DNA of 64,000 nucleotides from Galaxea fascicularis (Eukaryota > Cnidaria > Anthozoa > Scleractinia > Euphylliidae), in NCBI GenBank assembly GCA_948470475.1, contig OX419336.1, positions 10,774,395 through 10,838,394 on the forward strand, in the 5' to 3' direction. A program made the position numbers and the translations under genes. Every line of letters begins with the position of its first letter. The stretch's first letter is position 1. Below the pieces are notes generated by a model. That model was not told where the DNA came from. It made no database searches and saw nothing but the letters and a program-made list of their open reading frames with translations. Of this stretch, positions 46,810 to 60,189 are shown in pieces.

Positions 46810-48180
46810 ATGCAATCTGACAATGAGAACTTCCTTCAGTTGGAATGAGCAAAAACACGCGGAAAGGGTTCCCAATTGCTCGTTCCGGAATTCAAATAGA
46901 GACTGGGGACGAGTTTTTCAATTTTCATATAATTAAAAATCGAGACTGAACCATAACAACAAAGGTCATATCAAAATTATTCGGTTTGCCAAGTTTATGG
47001 TTCCTTAGTTATATTGCAACCATGTAGTACAACTTAAAAAAAATAATAAATTAGTGATTTTGCGGACGCGTTTAACAAGATTTGACAGTTCACAGTCCAC
47101 TTAATACACTATGCATGAAGCCTACCCAAACTTGGTTAACTTACTAATTTTTAGGGGATCTTCCTGGTGGTGGGGATTTTAATATGATGTAAAAGGCCAT
47201 TTTACTTGTACAGACTTCACTGCTTTTCTCATGTAAATCAAGCTGTTGTTTGCTAACTAGTACGCATTTACACGAGAAGGACAGAGAGGTTGTAATCAAA
47301 ATAAGGTCACCCCCAGCCTCGCATGTCTTCCTCTCAAAGACCTGGTACACTTTAACAACTGGACACAACTGGACTACTTAAAAAATGTGTAAAGCAGCGC
47401 CCGGGCCTATTTAAATTTCGGAACGAGCAATTGATTGAATTTGCCGCTGCAGTGTAATTTTCTTCTCTAGTACCTCCGGCACAGCATTCTAATCTGAAAA
47501 GTTGACCTGTAACCTGGCTTCCTATTGTCTTACGTATCACAAAATATTGCAAATCGTATTGCACAATTTGTTTTCTTATCACCATCGTTTGCTACCCTCG
47601 CCCTTTTTAAATTTGCTTCTGACTAGTGGTCAAATTACGATATCAGAGCCTCAGCTTATTTTTGACCTCATCGCCTGCCGAGCTAATGTTCAAACAATTC
47701 ACTCTACTTTTTCGAGGGCCAAAAGTATGGAATTCTTTAGCATTTTCAATTACTTTTTCTCCTAGTTTACCCATCTTTCAGAGAAAGCTCCTTGATTTCC
47801 TCAGTTAAATGTATGAATTGTCCGACTCTTTTCAGTCTTCATAGTCTTGCCACTGTGTTATGTTAATAATGAGTTTCAATACATATACATCTTATGTCTT
47901 CATTAAGTCTTTACAGTCTTACTCTTGCATGTTAACAAATAAGGGGGTGTTTACATGTACTGGCGCGACTTTTGTTCCGAGGCGAGATGAAAAGTTGCAC
48001 TGTGTTTACATAAAGCCGTGTTTATTGGGGTTCGAGTCTTTTAGTGCCATAAAATTGATGAAACTTCAATTCATATAAAAAGAACAGTCATACCGCGTTT
48101 CCATGACACCGGAATTAATTTTCGTGCCAGGATGAAAATCTTGCTCAAGCCAAGGTGCAAAACTCTACCCATCGATTTTT
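46594..48180. repeat. Segmental duplication, copy 2
   Basis: Matches 634-2640. It lacks the MITE present at 2091-2349 in copy 1 and has other small indels. Confidence 0.7.
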
Positions 48181-48469
48181 TGAAATTCGCGTTACTGTAA
48201 GATTTATGACTTAATTAAGCACGCAAATTCATACCATTTCGTCATTATCATTGCAGTTCTGTACGTTAACAGCAAATGCTTAGGAAGGTTTGTAAAGAAG
48301 GCTGGAATATCTCCGATCTGTTAAAAAAAAACGGAACTACACTTAATTTTCTCCAAGTTTTAGGGATTTTTCTCTCTAAAGCGCGGTTAGGGCTTGGGGC
48401 AAGTTGCGCATGTGCAGTAACAATTTATAAATTTCGCATGTTACTCCCCCCTTAAGTGGTGGTATCATG

Positions 48470-49240
48470 CCGTACAGTACCGCGATGATTGCAAGACAGG
48501 CGATGTCAATGATACTCATACTCATACTCATTTTTCTTGGAAATATCCAAGGGGGAAGGTGCAAAGAGGTTATCCCTATGTGAAGCACCAACCTAAGGTC
48601 AGCACTAGGGGTGGTCACAGGGTTCGTTACGTCCCTAGTGGTTCTTAAACGTCCCACAGAATTAATTGTGGAGAGTTGTGAGACGGGACCTCCGGTTTAT
48701 CGTCCTTATCCGAGAAGACTAGAAAGTCTAACTATTTGCAGATGTCATTGGCAAAGGAAGCACTTTCTCCTCAGTTATTTAAAGCGCTCTACCAACTGAG
48801 CCAACCGGTCGGCGGTAATGACATAAGTATTTCGTTTTACAGTTTTAAATGAGATCCACACTTGAAACGATGAAAACAACAACTCGCTTGTGAGTTGGTA
48901 TCTCAGATGTAGATGAATGGCCAAGAATCTGTCCGCCGTGAGCGCCATCACACCAAAGAACGATGCATAACATAAGAAATTCATGATAACAAAAAACGGG
49001 ACCATTTTTTTTTAAACCGTGTTGTTGGTGTTGTTAACAGTGTTGTGGTTGAAATCCATGGCAAGAATCGCGATGAACCAGTAATCCTACAGAATGATCA
49101 GAAACTGCCTGGTTCATTAGTAATGTTTTATAGGCTTGGCTAGTGGGGATGTGCTTCTTATTGCGAAATGGCGGTAAAACGTAAGCAAAGGTTGAATACC
49201 ATGTTGGCAGTGAACGCGGAATTCTTCGGCCTCTTCCATC
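48470..49240 (-). pseudogene. GPCR pseudogene (N-terminal to TM5), SINE-disrupted
   Basis: Fragments on the minus strand match the intact paralogs: FGVMALTADRFLAIHLHLRY, FFVIMNFLCYASF, and IDIACLAIIAVLYG. Frameshifts are frequent, a SINE is inserted at 48513-48816, and TM6-TM7 are missing. Confidence 0.8.
48513..48816 (-). mobile_element. tRNA-derived SINE inside the GPCR pseudogene
   Basis: 304 bp, flanked by AATGA (48508-48512 and 48817-48821). A box GGTTGGCTCAGTTGGTAGAG on the minus strand. Same family as 10155-10387. The intact GPCR at 37030 shows the empty site (TCAATGATGACATA). Confidence 0.7.
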
Positions 49241-50964
49241 GCAAAGAACCGGTTCTAACAGAGCACTAGTTGTTTGGATTTCCTGACGAGTTATACTTGA
49301 TATAGGCGCTACTGATATCGAAAAAGTGATATAGTCACTCAAAATACAGTTCACCTGTCCACGTATATTATCGCATAAACGGATGACAATGCTAAAAGTT
49401 CGCCAGAATCTATGTAGAGGGTAAGACCAGCAGGCGCTGTATCGGCCAATTAAAGCCTCCCGGTGTTATGAAAATGCAGTTCAGACAGCTGTCCACGTAT
49501 CGCTCGCGCGAATGGCAATTAAAAAAAAGCGACTGAGTTCGCCAAACCCTAGGTAGACCAAGATACAAGATTCGCTAAGAATATTTGGTGATTTCTATCA
49601 TGCACCGTTCGTTTACAGTTTTCACTCATTTGAAAAAAGTGCAACAGTGTATTTAAGCGCCGTGCCTCCTCGTCTTCATTGTACATGCCATCAATACTGT
49701 AAAATTACATAGCTAACTTTCGTTTTAATAAAGCTCTATATGCCAGACCACAAAGCTGAATTAAACAGTTGATCCCTTTTCCGTGATACTGCGGCGCAAT
49801 TAGTTCGCAAGTGCTTTCTTTTACGACGTCATTGACAGGTGGGCATCTCAAGTACATGTCATGGGTCATTGGGAGAAAATGAATCGGAGATCAAAGATGC
49901 AAAATTCTAGAGACAAAAAGGTGAAAAAGCATCCTATCAAAAACCTCAAGGGCCTGTAAGATCGTTGTATACAAAAAATATGGAAATGCGTTATTGCTAC
50001 ACTGAGCAAAATAGGATTCATTAGTTTTCTCCAATGCTTAGAAAGTTTTCACAGAACACTTGACGGAAGTGACAATTTTCACAACTTGCTTTCTAGGTTT
50101 ATATATCAATATGCGAAAGCTTGATTAATGCATAAAATGCGGTTCTTTCCAAAATGAGGCAGTTAGTTAATCTATGATGTTTCACAAGGTCTGGTTAAGT
50201 ATAACATCTAGATTCTACACAAAGTCGATTCAAAGAGGGCAGAAATACCACTTTCCTAAGAACTACAACTTGGAAGACATGGATATCACCAGTAATAATC
50301 AAAAATTTGTAAAGTAGGATTGAAATTTATGAAAAGCCACAGACGTAACGGGGTATTTCGTTTCAGCTTGTATCAAAGCAATGGTTAGCTGTTTTGCTCT
50401 GCCTTGATTGGCCACTCCAATTCCCTACTCCCATCCACCTCCGCTTTAGTTCATAAGGGCTTCTTCCCTGAGAGGGCGTCTCATGTACTTGTCCGTTGGT
50501 TGATTGGAAGAAAATAAATCAGATAACAAAGACGAAACATAAAAACAAAATACCCGTAGTCAAAATTTTGAAAAAGACATTGTGAAAGTCTATGATATCT
50601 ATAGCTGAAAGTTTATAGGACGGGTAAGATCACGGTATATGAAAAATATTGAAAAGCGTCTTTGATGCAGCAAAATAGAATTCATTAGTTTTCTCCTATG
50701 CTTATTGCATTTTCACAGAACACTTGACTCGATTTTTAGGTTTTTATATCACTTTTTTTTATATATATTCCCGTTACTTACAATGCATAAAATGCGTTTC
50801 TTTCCAATATGAGGCAGATAATCAATGTAGCATGTTTCTCAAGGTCTGGTCAAATGTAAGGTATATATATTCTACATATACAGCTCTAACTTCACCTGAA
50901 GCCATCACTACAGGCAGTTGCTTTTGTTTGCTGTGAATACATTTAAGGCCGGGCCATTAATTTG
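49241..50964. other. Duplicated GPCR flank; no gene
   Basis: Resembles 37560-38310 in several blocks (for example AGGACGGGTAAGATCACGGT at 50618 and at 38064). No coding feature. Confidence 0.5.
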
Positions 50965-51165
50965 AATATTGCTGTTATCCAACACTAAGATCAGAAACAA
51001 CCAGGTTAAGGACTAGTGTTTCCTATCGTGCGGAGTGTGACACTGTTCGACACGATGGCAGAGTACAACATAAGAAAACGTTGAAGACACAGTTAGCGAT
51101 ATTCGTGGAATAGAATTCGTCAGTTTTCCCCATTGCTTAAAACGTTTTTACAGAACACTTGATGC
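50965..51165 (-). pseudogene. GPCR 5'-end relic
   Basis: Similar to 38680-38840 and to the N-terminal coding part of intact GPCRs (AACACTAAGATCAGAAACAA, GTGTTTCCTATCG). No frame left. Confidence 0.45.
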
Positions 51166-51204
51166 AACAATTTCCAGATGTTGCTTTTTACCTTATTATT
51201 GATG

Positions 51205-51345
51205 GTTGCATGTGACGTCATGACAGCCATGTTGGTAGTAAAGAACAATAGACTGTCTAAACTTTATTTTTATGCAAATTCTGCAAAACGAAATTGTATT
51301 GTTTTGACCACCAACATGGCCGCCTTGTCACGTGAGCGAAATCAA
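51205..51345. mobile_element. MITE-like inverted repeat
   Basis: Ends ATGTGACGTCATGACAGCCA and (inverse) CACGTGACAAGGCGGCCATG, about 140 bp apart. Non-coding. Confidence 0.5.
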
Positions 51346-51567
51346 GCAATATCAGGAAACATTGTGAATTTTTTACCATCGTCAGGTATAATGCATAAAT
51401 CGAGATATTCATGATATTTGAGAAGGTCTAGTCAAATATAAGATCTACAATCCAGGACAAAAGTCTTGGGACAATTCCCGCTTTACCCCCTGCCCCAATG
51501 TGGATTTTTAATTTAGCGGTGGCGAGAACGCCGATGAGGCCAAAGAGAGCTCGAATATTTCAATATT

Positions 51568-51937
51568 GGGGAGTTTATGAAACGAGGACGGCGGCGGCAA
51601 CGAGAACGCCACAAAACAATGGGCTTAATCAGCAAAACAATAGCTTTGCACGTGCGTTTTACATTTTGGTACATTTCTTTGCCGTCCTCTGCAAAACAAC
51701 AGCGTGAAATTACCAAATTTTAGGTTTTCTCGAGAACTTGAGCATATGACGGCAAAATCTTCTCTTTTTCCTTACTTTGACGTTTTTCATATACTAACTT
51801 AGTTCCTGGAGAGTTCGCCAGCATTTTCCAAGTTAAACAAATTTTAATGATTGCGAAAAAGTTACAAAAACGAGAAGTTATATTTTGAAATGACGTTCTC
51901 GTTGCCGTTCCCGTCCTCGTTTCTTAAGCTCCCTATA
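51568..51937. mobile_element. MITE with GGGAG..TTAAGAAACGAGGACGG termini
   Basis: About 40-bp inverted ends. Related halves at 40893-42377 and 56530-56860. Confidence 0.6.
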
Positions 51938-54834
51938 GGTGGTTTTCACGTGACGTCATCGCCGCCATGCTGGTGGACGGTGAACAATAGATCTCTCATT
52001 AGCTCGTTTTATTCGTCCACCAGTATTTGTCCATTTCACCATTGTTATTTGTTTTTCTGGAGATTAGCTGCAAACCACCTATTTTCTGGGGGGGAAGGGG
52101 GTTCTAGGGTGAAACGCACCGCTAAAATAACGAGATGCGTTTCTGTTATAAGGGTAGAAGTGCACGTAGTGAAATTTTTTACTTTTCGCCCAGGATTGCA
52201 GATTCATCGCCAGAAATTTAGTACACGAGACTCCACGCGCGGTTACGTGCGGCAACCTGAAGACTGATCGGGACGCCGAAGTGTATAGAGATTTGTATTG
52301 GCATTCGAGAAAAATAGCAAATATCTCTTTAAGACTCACACAAAGTAAAAATGTGTAACTGAACCATAATAGGTTGTTATATTATAGTGCTAAATATGTA
52401 AAGATTACAACAAAGTAAACGACTTTCATGTATATTTTGATCGATTTTCTTCCAACGGTAGTCGCCAAAATTTTTGTAAGGAATCCTATGACATTTATCG
52501 AAATCGGGAAAACCGTTTGTTTATAAACCGCGATTACTGGCGAAATAAGCTTGATGGAAAAAATGTGCAAGTGGACGTTGTGAAAACACATCTTCAACTT
52601 ACTTGCCTTTGTTCGTAGAGTCCTCGTAGATTCACTTTCATGAATATTTTCTCCGTTTGAAAGTCCCACAGAAGGAGAAACGGCGAAATTTCCATGTTGA
52701 TTCTTCGATAAATTCCCTAAAATATGCCGAATTCAAAAGGCCATATCTCGGCGAAGCACGCACCAAATTCGCTTCCAGAGTCATCTTTAAAAAGCTTGTT
52801 TCTTTTCCTTTCTTTATGTGTAGAAATCATTTTGGTCAGTGGTTCTTTTATGGCACAAGCCGAGTCGATTTACCGCTGTTTCCTCGCTGTTTCGGCAAGT
52901 AGAATATGAGCCCGTCATGAGCCTGAAACAAGGCAAAGCGGACAGCGGTTGATACCGAAACCGCGGGTTTTTTTAATCTCTTGTGGGTGAAAATATATAT
53001 TTCTGTTGTACAACCCTGCAGAGGATAACATGTGTAAATTCCTATATTCCACCGCAGAATTCGCTCTCTTACGAGTCACTGTGCCATCTTGTTTTCGAAA
53101 GATATCCGCTGTACTGTGCAGGCTCAAATGTCTCGAATTTCTGGCGATGTCTTCATATACTTCACCTGAATCCATAGCAAGCAACAAACAATTGCTTTTG
53201 TTTGCTGTGTATACATTTAAGGCCGGTTTATTAACCTGTGACAGATGGTCACAGACCTGTACCATGAATGGTTCCTCACAAAGTCGATTAAAACAGAGAA
53301 TAAATACCACTTTTCTTAGAACGACTACGTGGGAGGCCGGATATCACCAATAATAATCGAAAATTATGAAAAGCCGCAGACATAATTCGGTTCATCAATA
53401 AAAAAAAGTTCAAACACCAGGCTTCGTAATTGCGTCTACGTTCAGTAGGATATTTTGTTTTAGTTAAAAACAAAGCAGTGGCTAGCTGTCTTGCTGTGCT
53501 TGATTGGCCACTCAAATTTCAGATAGTTTCGCATCCACCTCCGCTTTAGTTGATGAACTTTTCAATATGCATGCAAGGCAATAAGAGTCAGCAAGAGTTG
53601 TTTTTGTTTTGTTATGTTTTTTTGGTTGTTCTTCAAGTTTTTGTGAATAACACTCGTCTTAATCATGATATTCATATTCAGTAGGTCGGCTAGAAAAGCC
53701 TAAAACGTAATTACGTAATAGTATGTACCCACTTCTTCAAATTCTCTTTATTATGTTTGTGGAAGCTTTGGCGTGGCTGACATATAAATTCTTATACTGA
53801 CCTTCAACAGCATTTCGAGTTTTTAGGTAAATAATAATTAAATAAGTACATTTACACTAAGTAAGGCTGTGATATCCTTGATAATTTTCTTGGTTTTTAT
53901 GCGCAGTTGAGGACTGGGACTAATTATACAGGTTTCCGTACATTTATATTTAAATTGACACATTTGTCGTTGTATAAATTTCGATATTAAGCGGTTAACA
54001 CTGAAAAACCGTGTTTTAAATATTAGCATACCTTTCGAAAAATAACCGTCCTCGAATTGACTTATAAGTCACTAAATTGCACTTCCCATTTTGATTACTC
54101 CCAGTGATCCACAGGTGCCACTACTTCTGTTTCCATTCTTCATAGTTTGCTTCTATATATATATATTTTTTTTTTGTGTGTGTGTGTGTTATTTTCTAAG
54201 ACCTTGCAGTTTGATAGATTCTCCCAACCAGTGTTGAACTGTTCTTTCCAAGGCCTCGTTCTCCGGGCTTTTCCCTTCCCTGGGAACGAGGTTGTGTTCT
54301 TTCATTACAACACAGAGTTTAAAGCTGCTAATGATCTCTGACTTCATGCCTAATAATATTGTTACCGTTTCATGCGTGTGATCATATCAGTGTGAAGCTT
54401 TTAAAATTAATTATGAAGTTAAGGTTTATCATTACATTTCACTTAGTTGCTGGTTACTGAGGGATATCACTGGAAGTCGTCAGTGTAATTGAAACCACTT
54501 CGCAGTACATGTGTCCTTCGATTCTGCAAACATTGTTTTGTTTAAGGATTTAAAGCAATAATTAAATTTATAAACCAATATAGTGTTGCTGTTTTTATGT
54601 TTTTTATTTTCTTAATCAGGTTTGAGTCAATTTGGCCTGTTTTTTAGAAGTGCTGGAGAAATAAAAAAAGCCGTGAGGGCAGATCCACTGAGATGGTGGC
54701 CTTGAGAAGATTATGACCTTACTCCAGCATGCTTCGCCAGCATCCTTCCACTACTCCTCCTGCGTCAGGAAGGGTAATGTATAAAGACTCAAAGGCGAAA
54801 TAGCATTGATTATAACACGGGAAAATGTTTTGTA
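51938..54834. other. No gene; MITE and duplicated flank
   Basis: A short inverted-repeat element (AGGTGGTTTTCACGTGACGT ... AAACCACCT) lies near 51935-52081. GPCR-flank blocks recur at about 53160-53400. A TA/T/TG microsatellite is at about 54155-54190. No coding region is supported. Confidence 0.45.
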
Positions 54835-55672
54835 GCAAGTTGATATAACAACGTGCCGAACGTGCCTCGGCCGAGTCCAGCAAGTATCATTGTCCAAAAG
54901 TAAACCGTTAGATGCTCCTGGTGCTAGGGCCAGAGATAATAACAGCAATTTGTAGGCATATGTTTGGTAAATAACATGCCAAAAACACTAGATAAACACA
55001 GAATGAGCCAACCGCTAACTCGTCACGGCTTGCCAAATTCAGCGACGTCATGTCTCCATCCTGCTCGTTTTGTTGAACTTGCAAGGATTCAATTTGGTTT
55101 CTGTGGCGTCGAACAGTTAAGTAGATCTTGCAATACAGTACTGCGATGATTACAAGACAGGCGACATCAATGATAATATAAGTTGCCAGCACTGATTACG
55201 GTTTCAACCGAGATCCACACATGAAAATGATGAACGAAATACACTTGACACCGTCAGTGCGGTCACGACGGAAACAACTCGCTTCTGAGTCACCCACCGT
55301 GAGTTCTTGGTATCTGAGATGAAGATGAATGGCCAAGAATCTGTCTACTGTTAGGGTCATCATGCATAGATTAAGAAATTAACGATGATTCTAGACACGA
55401 TCATTGTGTTTTCAAAAACAATGTTGTGGTCAGTTTTGAGGTTCAAAGCCACGGCAAGAATCGCAATGTATAACTTATGAGCCAGTAATCCAGCACTAAG
55501 ATAAAAACAGCCAGGTTGAGTAGTAACGCTTTTAAGGGCTTGGGTAGTGAGGATGTGTTTCTTATCGTGTAGATTGTAATACGGTTCAACATGATAGCGG
55601 TAGAACACAAGAAAATGCTGAATACAATGTTGGCAGTGTACGTGAAATCAAATTCTTGGGCCTCGTCCATTG
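54835..55672 (-). pseudogene. GPCR pseudogene
   Basis: Minus-strand pieces: MDEAQEFDFTYTANIVF with TM1, RNTSSLPKPLKALLLNLAV, then a shifted TM2, HLHLRYQ, and IIAVLYCKIYLTVRRHRN to TM6 (VFLACYLPNIC). TM7 with NPLIY is deleted and several shifts separate the pieces. Confidence 0.82.
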
Positions 55673-56529
55673 CACAGAACGTTCTTACGAGTTTGAATTT
55701 CCAGGCGGGTTACATCGAAGGCGCTATATCGGCAAATCAATTAATGGTTCACTTCGTTGTCAACGGCATTTGGTGTTATGGAGAAATACGTTCCGTCGAC
55801 GTATCGCATGCGCGGATGGCAAAGGCACCGAGTTCGCTTAAATCTAGGTAGACCAACGCATAAGAATCGCCAGATATCTTTTGGTGATTTCTATATGTAT
55901 AGCTGTTTATCTACAGTCTTAACTCTCTTAAAACCAATGTAACAAGGAATCACACTTTTCCTAGAGCATTTTAGCACTGTGTCTCCTCGTTTTAAGCAGA
56001 TGGTTACAAAAGTTGAGGTGTCATCAACAACTGTATAATTATAGAAGCAATTCGCAAATGGTCTTCTCGAATCCATAAAGGCTTTCCCACTTTGGCAGCT
56101 CATGTACCGGTACATGTCGATGGGTCTCTGTGAGAAAATCAATCGGAGATCAACGATGCAAACTTTAATGTAAAACAAAATATAACGCAAAAGTTTTGAG
56201 AAAGACACTGTTTATCAAGCTTTTTAAACTTAAAATTTAAAATTTTAAAGGACCCGTAAGAAAGCATCGATCTTTGCTGCAGCTGTTGAGTAAGACATTT
56301 ACATAACTTTCAATTGTAAGGTTATTAAGCGTAGGATCAGTTTCTTTCCAGGTCATGCGTAAAAGAACTTCGGGAGAGAATGAATCTAATATGATGTTTG
56401 CAAATTAAGAAATAGATTCTCAACTATTTGTCAGTGCGTGCGTACGCTGATAACACACGGATGGCGTCGAAACGCGGTAAGAACAAAGACGTACGTTCTT
56501 CGATCCGTAGGGGATCCAGAGTAGCGTGA
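55673..56529. other. 5' flank of the GPCR pseudogene; no gene
   Basis: Resembles other GPCR 5' flanks. Nothing else supported. Confidence 0.45.
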
Positions 56530-56860
56530 CTAGGGAGTTTAAGCAAAGACTACGGCTACCGCAACGACAACGCCACAAAACAAAGGGGTTAATGACGCAA
56601 AACAATCGCGCCGCACGTGCGGGATCCATTTTGTACGTTTATTTGCCGTACTCTGCAAAACAACTACGTGAGTTGACCAAATTTAAGGTTTTCACGACAA
56701 CTTGAGCACGGAGTAGTGAATCTTTTATTCTTTGTCATTTCTTCAAGGTATTTCGTACCAATCCAGTTGTAGGATACTTGGTCCGTATTTTACAACTTGA
56801 ACTAGATGGAATAATCGCAAAATACTTGCGATAGCGCAAAGTTATATTTATATTCAGTGC
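56530..56860. mobile_element. Degraded MITE (family of 51568)
   Basis: Shares GGGAGTTTAAGCAAAGACTA and the interior CGCCACAAAACAA block with the family; the right terminus is eroded. Confidence 0.45.
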
Positions 56861-57431
56861 GTTATCAGAGTTCACACAATGCCAAATGGAGGGCTTCGTT
56901 TTACACCTTTTTTTCACTTTCTTCAACTCATCAGTGACATCAATCGTGGGTCTATACTGTTTTCAAATGCTGTTCTATACAGCTCCAAGCCAAAACTACC
57001 AAAATTGATCTCAGTGATCTAATAAATACGCAGGAAAGATTTTCGTTGGAAACGTTTTAAGCGAAAACGACTTTTCCAAGTGTTTTAGCTGAAGGCTGAA
57101 TTTCAATAACGACATAGTCGGAGCCAGAGTGGTAATCAAATGCACTGCGTGCGATATGATCTAGCAAAAATCAAAAGCGAAGTGGGAAGCTGTAACAACT
57201 AGCCATGAGCTCGATCGAACAAAACCACATATATTACAAAACATAGAATCAAGGTGCAAGGTCGTGTGACTACCATGTGACACCCGACTGTCACGCGAGT
57301 GACTGGTCACATCATTACAGGTGCAGAATACTGATTCCCCTTTTCACTGCGTCGTCTATGATACAGTGAAAACTAGATTGTCGGAGTCGCAAGCAGTTTC
57401 TTGGAGACAGACCCTACCTTGAGGGCCTAAG
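56861..57431. other. No feature recognised
   Basis: No coding or repeat boundary that I can support. Confidence 0.4.
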
Positions 57432-58045
57432 AATTCTTGGTTTTCACGTGACGTCATAAAAAACTAAAATTCAAAAGTAAAGAGACTTCATCATTTTTAG
57501 ATTCATCATGTACAAGAAATTTTTTTAATGTATCTGCTTGCATGTTTTCAGCTCGGTAGCGTGCTTTGTTTTGAAAATAGAGCAGCTTGTGTTTTAGATT
57601 TTTTCACAGTGCGTGAAATAAAGATGCTTGCTCACAAGCATGTCACGTACATGAAAACATCGATTCAGCGTGCTCTTTAGAGGTCTGAAAAGCCAACATC
57701 GCAAGGGAAGCGTCTAATTGAATGTTTGCAAGCTCAAAAGAGAGAAAAAAGCCTTTGATATAGCCAAAGGAAATTCCAAATGTTTTCACTTGTTTCCGGT
57801 CGCCATATTGGAGCCCCTCAGAGGGACTCCATCATGGCGCGTCCATACTTAACTCTGTAATTTTGAGTGGTACATTTTGCCGAATAACCCGAGTACGGGA
57901 TATCGCACAGCCCTGAAACTTTAAAAGTTTCTTTATCCATTACTATTCTAAAATATCTCAATTTCTTGACTTAATCTATTGAATGATTGATGATTTGATT
58001 TTTTAACTTGCGTGACTTCCACGTGACTGAAAACCAAGAATAAGT
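57432..58045. mobile_element. MITE-like element with ATTCTTGGTTTTCA ends
   Basis: ATTCTTGGTTTTCACGTGAC at the left and the inverse ATTCTTGGTTTTCA at the right, about 610 bp apart. Non-coding. Confidence 0.45.
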
Positions 58046-60189
58046 GTTGTGATTGGCTGGTTCTTTCACTTTTGCTTCCGACTCCGACGATCCTAGTTTT
58101 TACCAAATCATTAGAGACGGAGTCATACGCGGGATCGAAAGAAAATGGAAACGTTCTGATTCTCCCTACTCCGATTCCGCCGAGCTTATGATTCCGCTAC
58201 CATTCGATTTTCCATTTTTAATAGGTTGTTAGCGCTGTAAGGACGTCCGACTTGGGCAATTTTACGTAAAAGCGAAATCGTTTGCATATTAATATGCAAA
58301 CAATTTCGTTCTTACGCCCACTTCCCAGCAGAGGAAAGCCTAGAGGTTTGAAGAACACTAGCCAGTGCTTTCACAAAGCAACGAAAAATAAGCAAAGAAT
58401 TCGCACGCCACTGGGCCTTCGAATACTCGAAAGCGAGCAATATTCCACATCCTAAGCCGCTCGCGGTTTTACTTTTTGATCTTGTACTTCAGTGTAGGTT
58501 TACAGAATCAGCTGCAGCGCACATAACTCTTAAAATAGCAATGCATTCTCGCATTCAAGGTCCAAAACTGCGAAAAGAATAGGCTTGAGAAGCAGTTCGA
58601 AGCAGAAGATATTCACTGGAAGTAGTAGAAAGTCAATCTGGTAGAGCCCAGTACTAATCATCCATGTTTACTAGATACCGATCACGGTATATGGCCGCCT
58701 TCTTGAAGTGGGCGTAAAAAAAAGAGAGAATTGCCCGATTCAGTCGCTAATGAAAACCAGCATGAGGCCTGGTTTCCATACAATCTTATCGGTCTGCGCG
58801 ACGATCGGAAGCGGTCTGCGTCGGACCTATTCCAGATGATCCCTAACCTGAGATCAGGCGTCCTTCCCTTGTTCTTTGTATGGCGTGGGGTAGGAGGGAC
58901 GCCTGATACATTTACTGAACCAATCATCTGCCCGTAGTCCAGAATCTGAACTTGTTGATTATTTTGTCTTCGTTAATTCATATTGCCTTTTAGAAAGCGA
59001 AGTTGAGTTGACCTCGAGTAATTTGCATATTAGTATTGGAATATGATATCCGAACTGTCTCGATGAAAATGCGCATAGTTTTACCAATGTTTGCCTTCAA
59101 TGTGTTTTTCGGCCATTCCTTGATGGGCGACCAAAGCCTTTGACATTAGAAAATGTTTCCTTAAGTATTCTCGAGAAAGATCGCGAAAAACGTAATTAAA
59201 AAAAGCCTATAATTAATAATTATCTACAGCGCGGTGCATTATTTTTTCTGATCTTGACCAAACTCTATTTATGCAAATACACGGAAAACACGCATGAGTC
59301 AAAGGGTTAATTTACGATGACTTCGCCAACGACATCTGTACAACTTGTCATGGAAAGAGGCGCCTTCGCTCTTTTCCTCAAGCCGCGTGAACGTCCGGTA
59401 AATTCTCATTGGCTGACAATTATAGCATGACGCATCATAACATCGGTAGGTAGGCATCCGAGGAACGGGGGGGGGGGGGGTCAGACGGCTCGTAAAGTAA
59501 ATGTATCAGGCGTTTATTTATTTATTTTTTTGTTTGTTTCCCATTCGCCAAAAACAAAAAAAAAACGCCTGATCGCAGGTTAGATGATCCCAGACACAAC
59601 AGACACATATCCCCATTTCCGATCACCACAGTGATAGCAGAACTGCTTATCTCCCTAGCCTCCATGCTTGTTTGACTTTATTTTAGTGCAAAAAGGTCAC
59701 CAAGTCTGATTGGAGAGTACATGACACTTGATTTAATGCACAACAAAGCACATGGTTTCTCCTAAGAGTAAACAACTGGGCGGATTGGTTACAAAGCCAG
59801 TACTGAATACAATGACTGTTCTACACTCCCCCACTAAGATATAAAACCGAAACAACAAAGAAAAGGAAGTCCCTAAGAGCACTCTATTGACTTTGCAAAC
59901 TCAAAACAAAATGTCACTTAAAAATAAAGTCACTCAAATATCCAGGGCGACGTCGGTTCCTTCTTGGAAAACGTCTGTCACTGTTCCCTTCTCTGTTCAG
60001 AAAGTTCTGTTTTAACAGGTTTAATTTTGGACTCGCAGCCTAATTTTCCACAGGCTGAACAGAGGAGTTTGGCTTTTCTAACTCTGATGAAGAGATTTCG
60101 GGAATTTCTGAGGGAGTAGATGATGGATGATCACAAGATCTCTGTAACAAGTGATCTTGATGGCGTCTCCACGTTCGCCCATCTTCTAA
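58046..60189. other. No gene; palindromes and low-complexity tracts
   Basis: A palindrome (CGTTTGCATATTAATATGCA core) lies near 58268-58318, an ATCAGGCGTCC hairpin near 58853-58907, and a run of G at about 59468. No gene is supported. Confidence 0.45.

Noticed and set aside
51498..51707. Protein-coding gene
   Set aside because: It overlaps MITE termini and has no homologous features.
58268..58318. Replication origin or terminator hairpin
   Set aside because: The palindrome is AT-rich and repeat-like; nothing else supports such a role.
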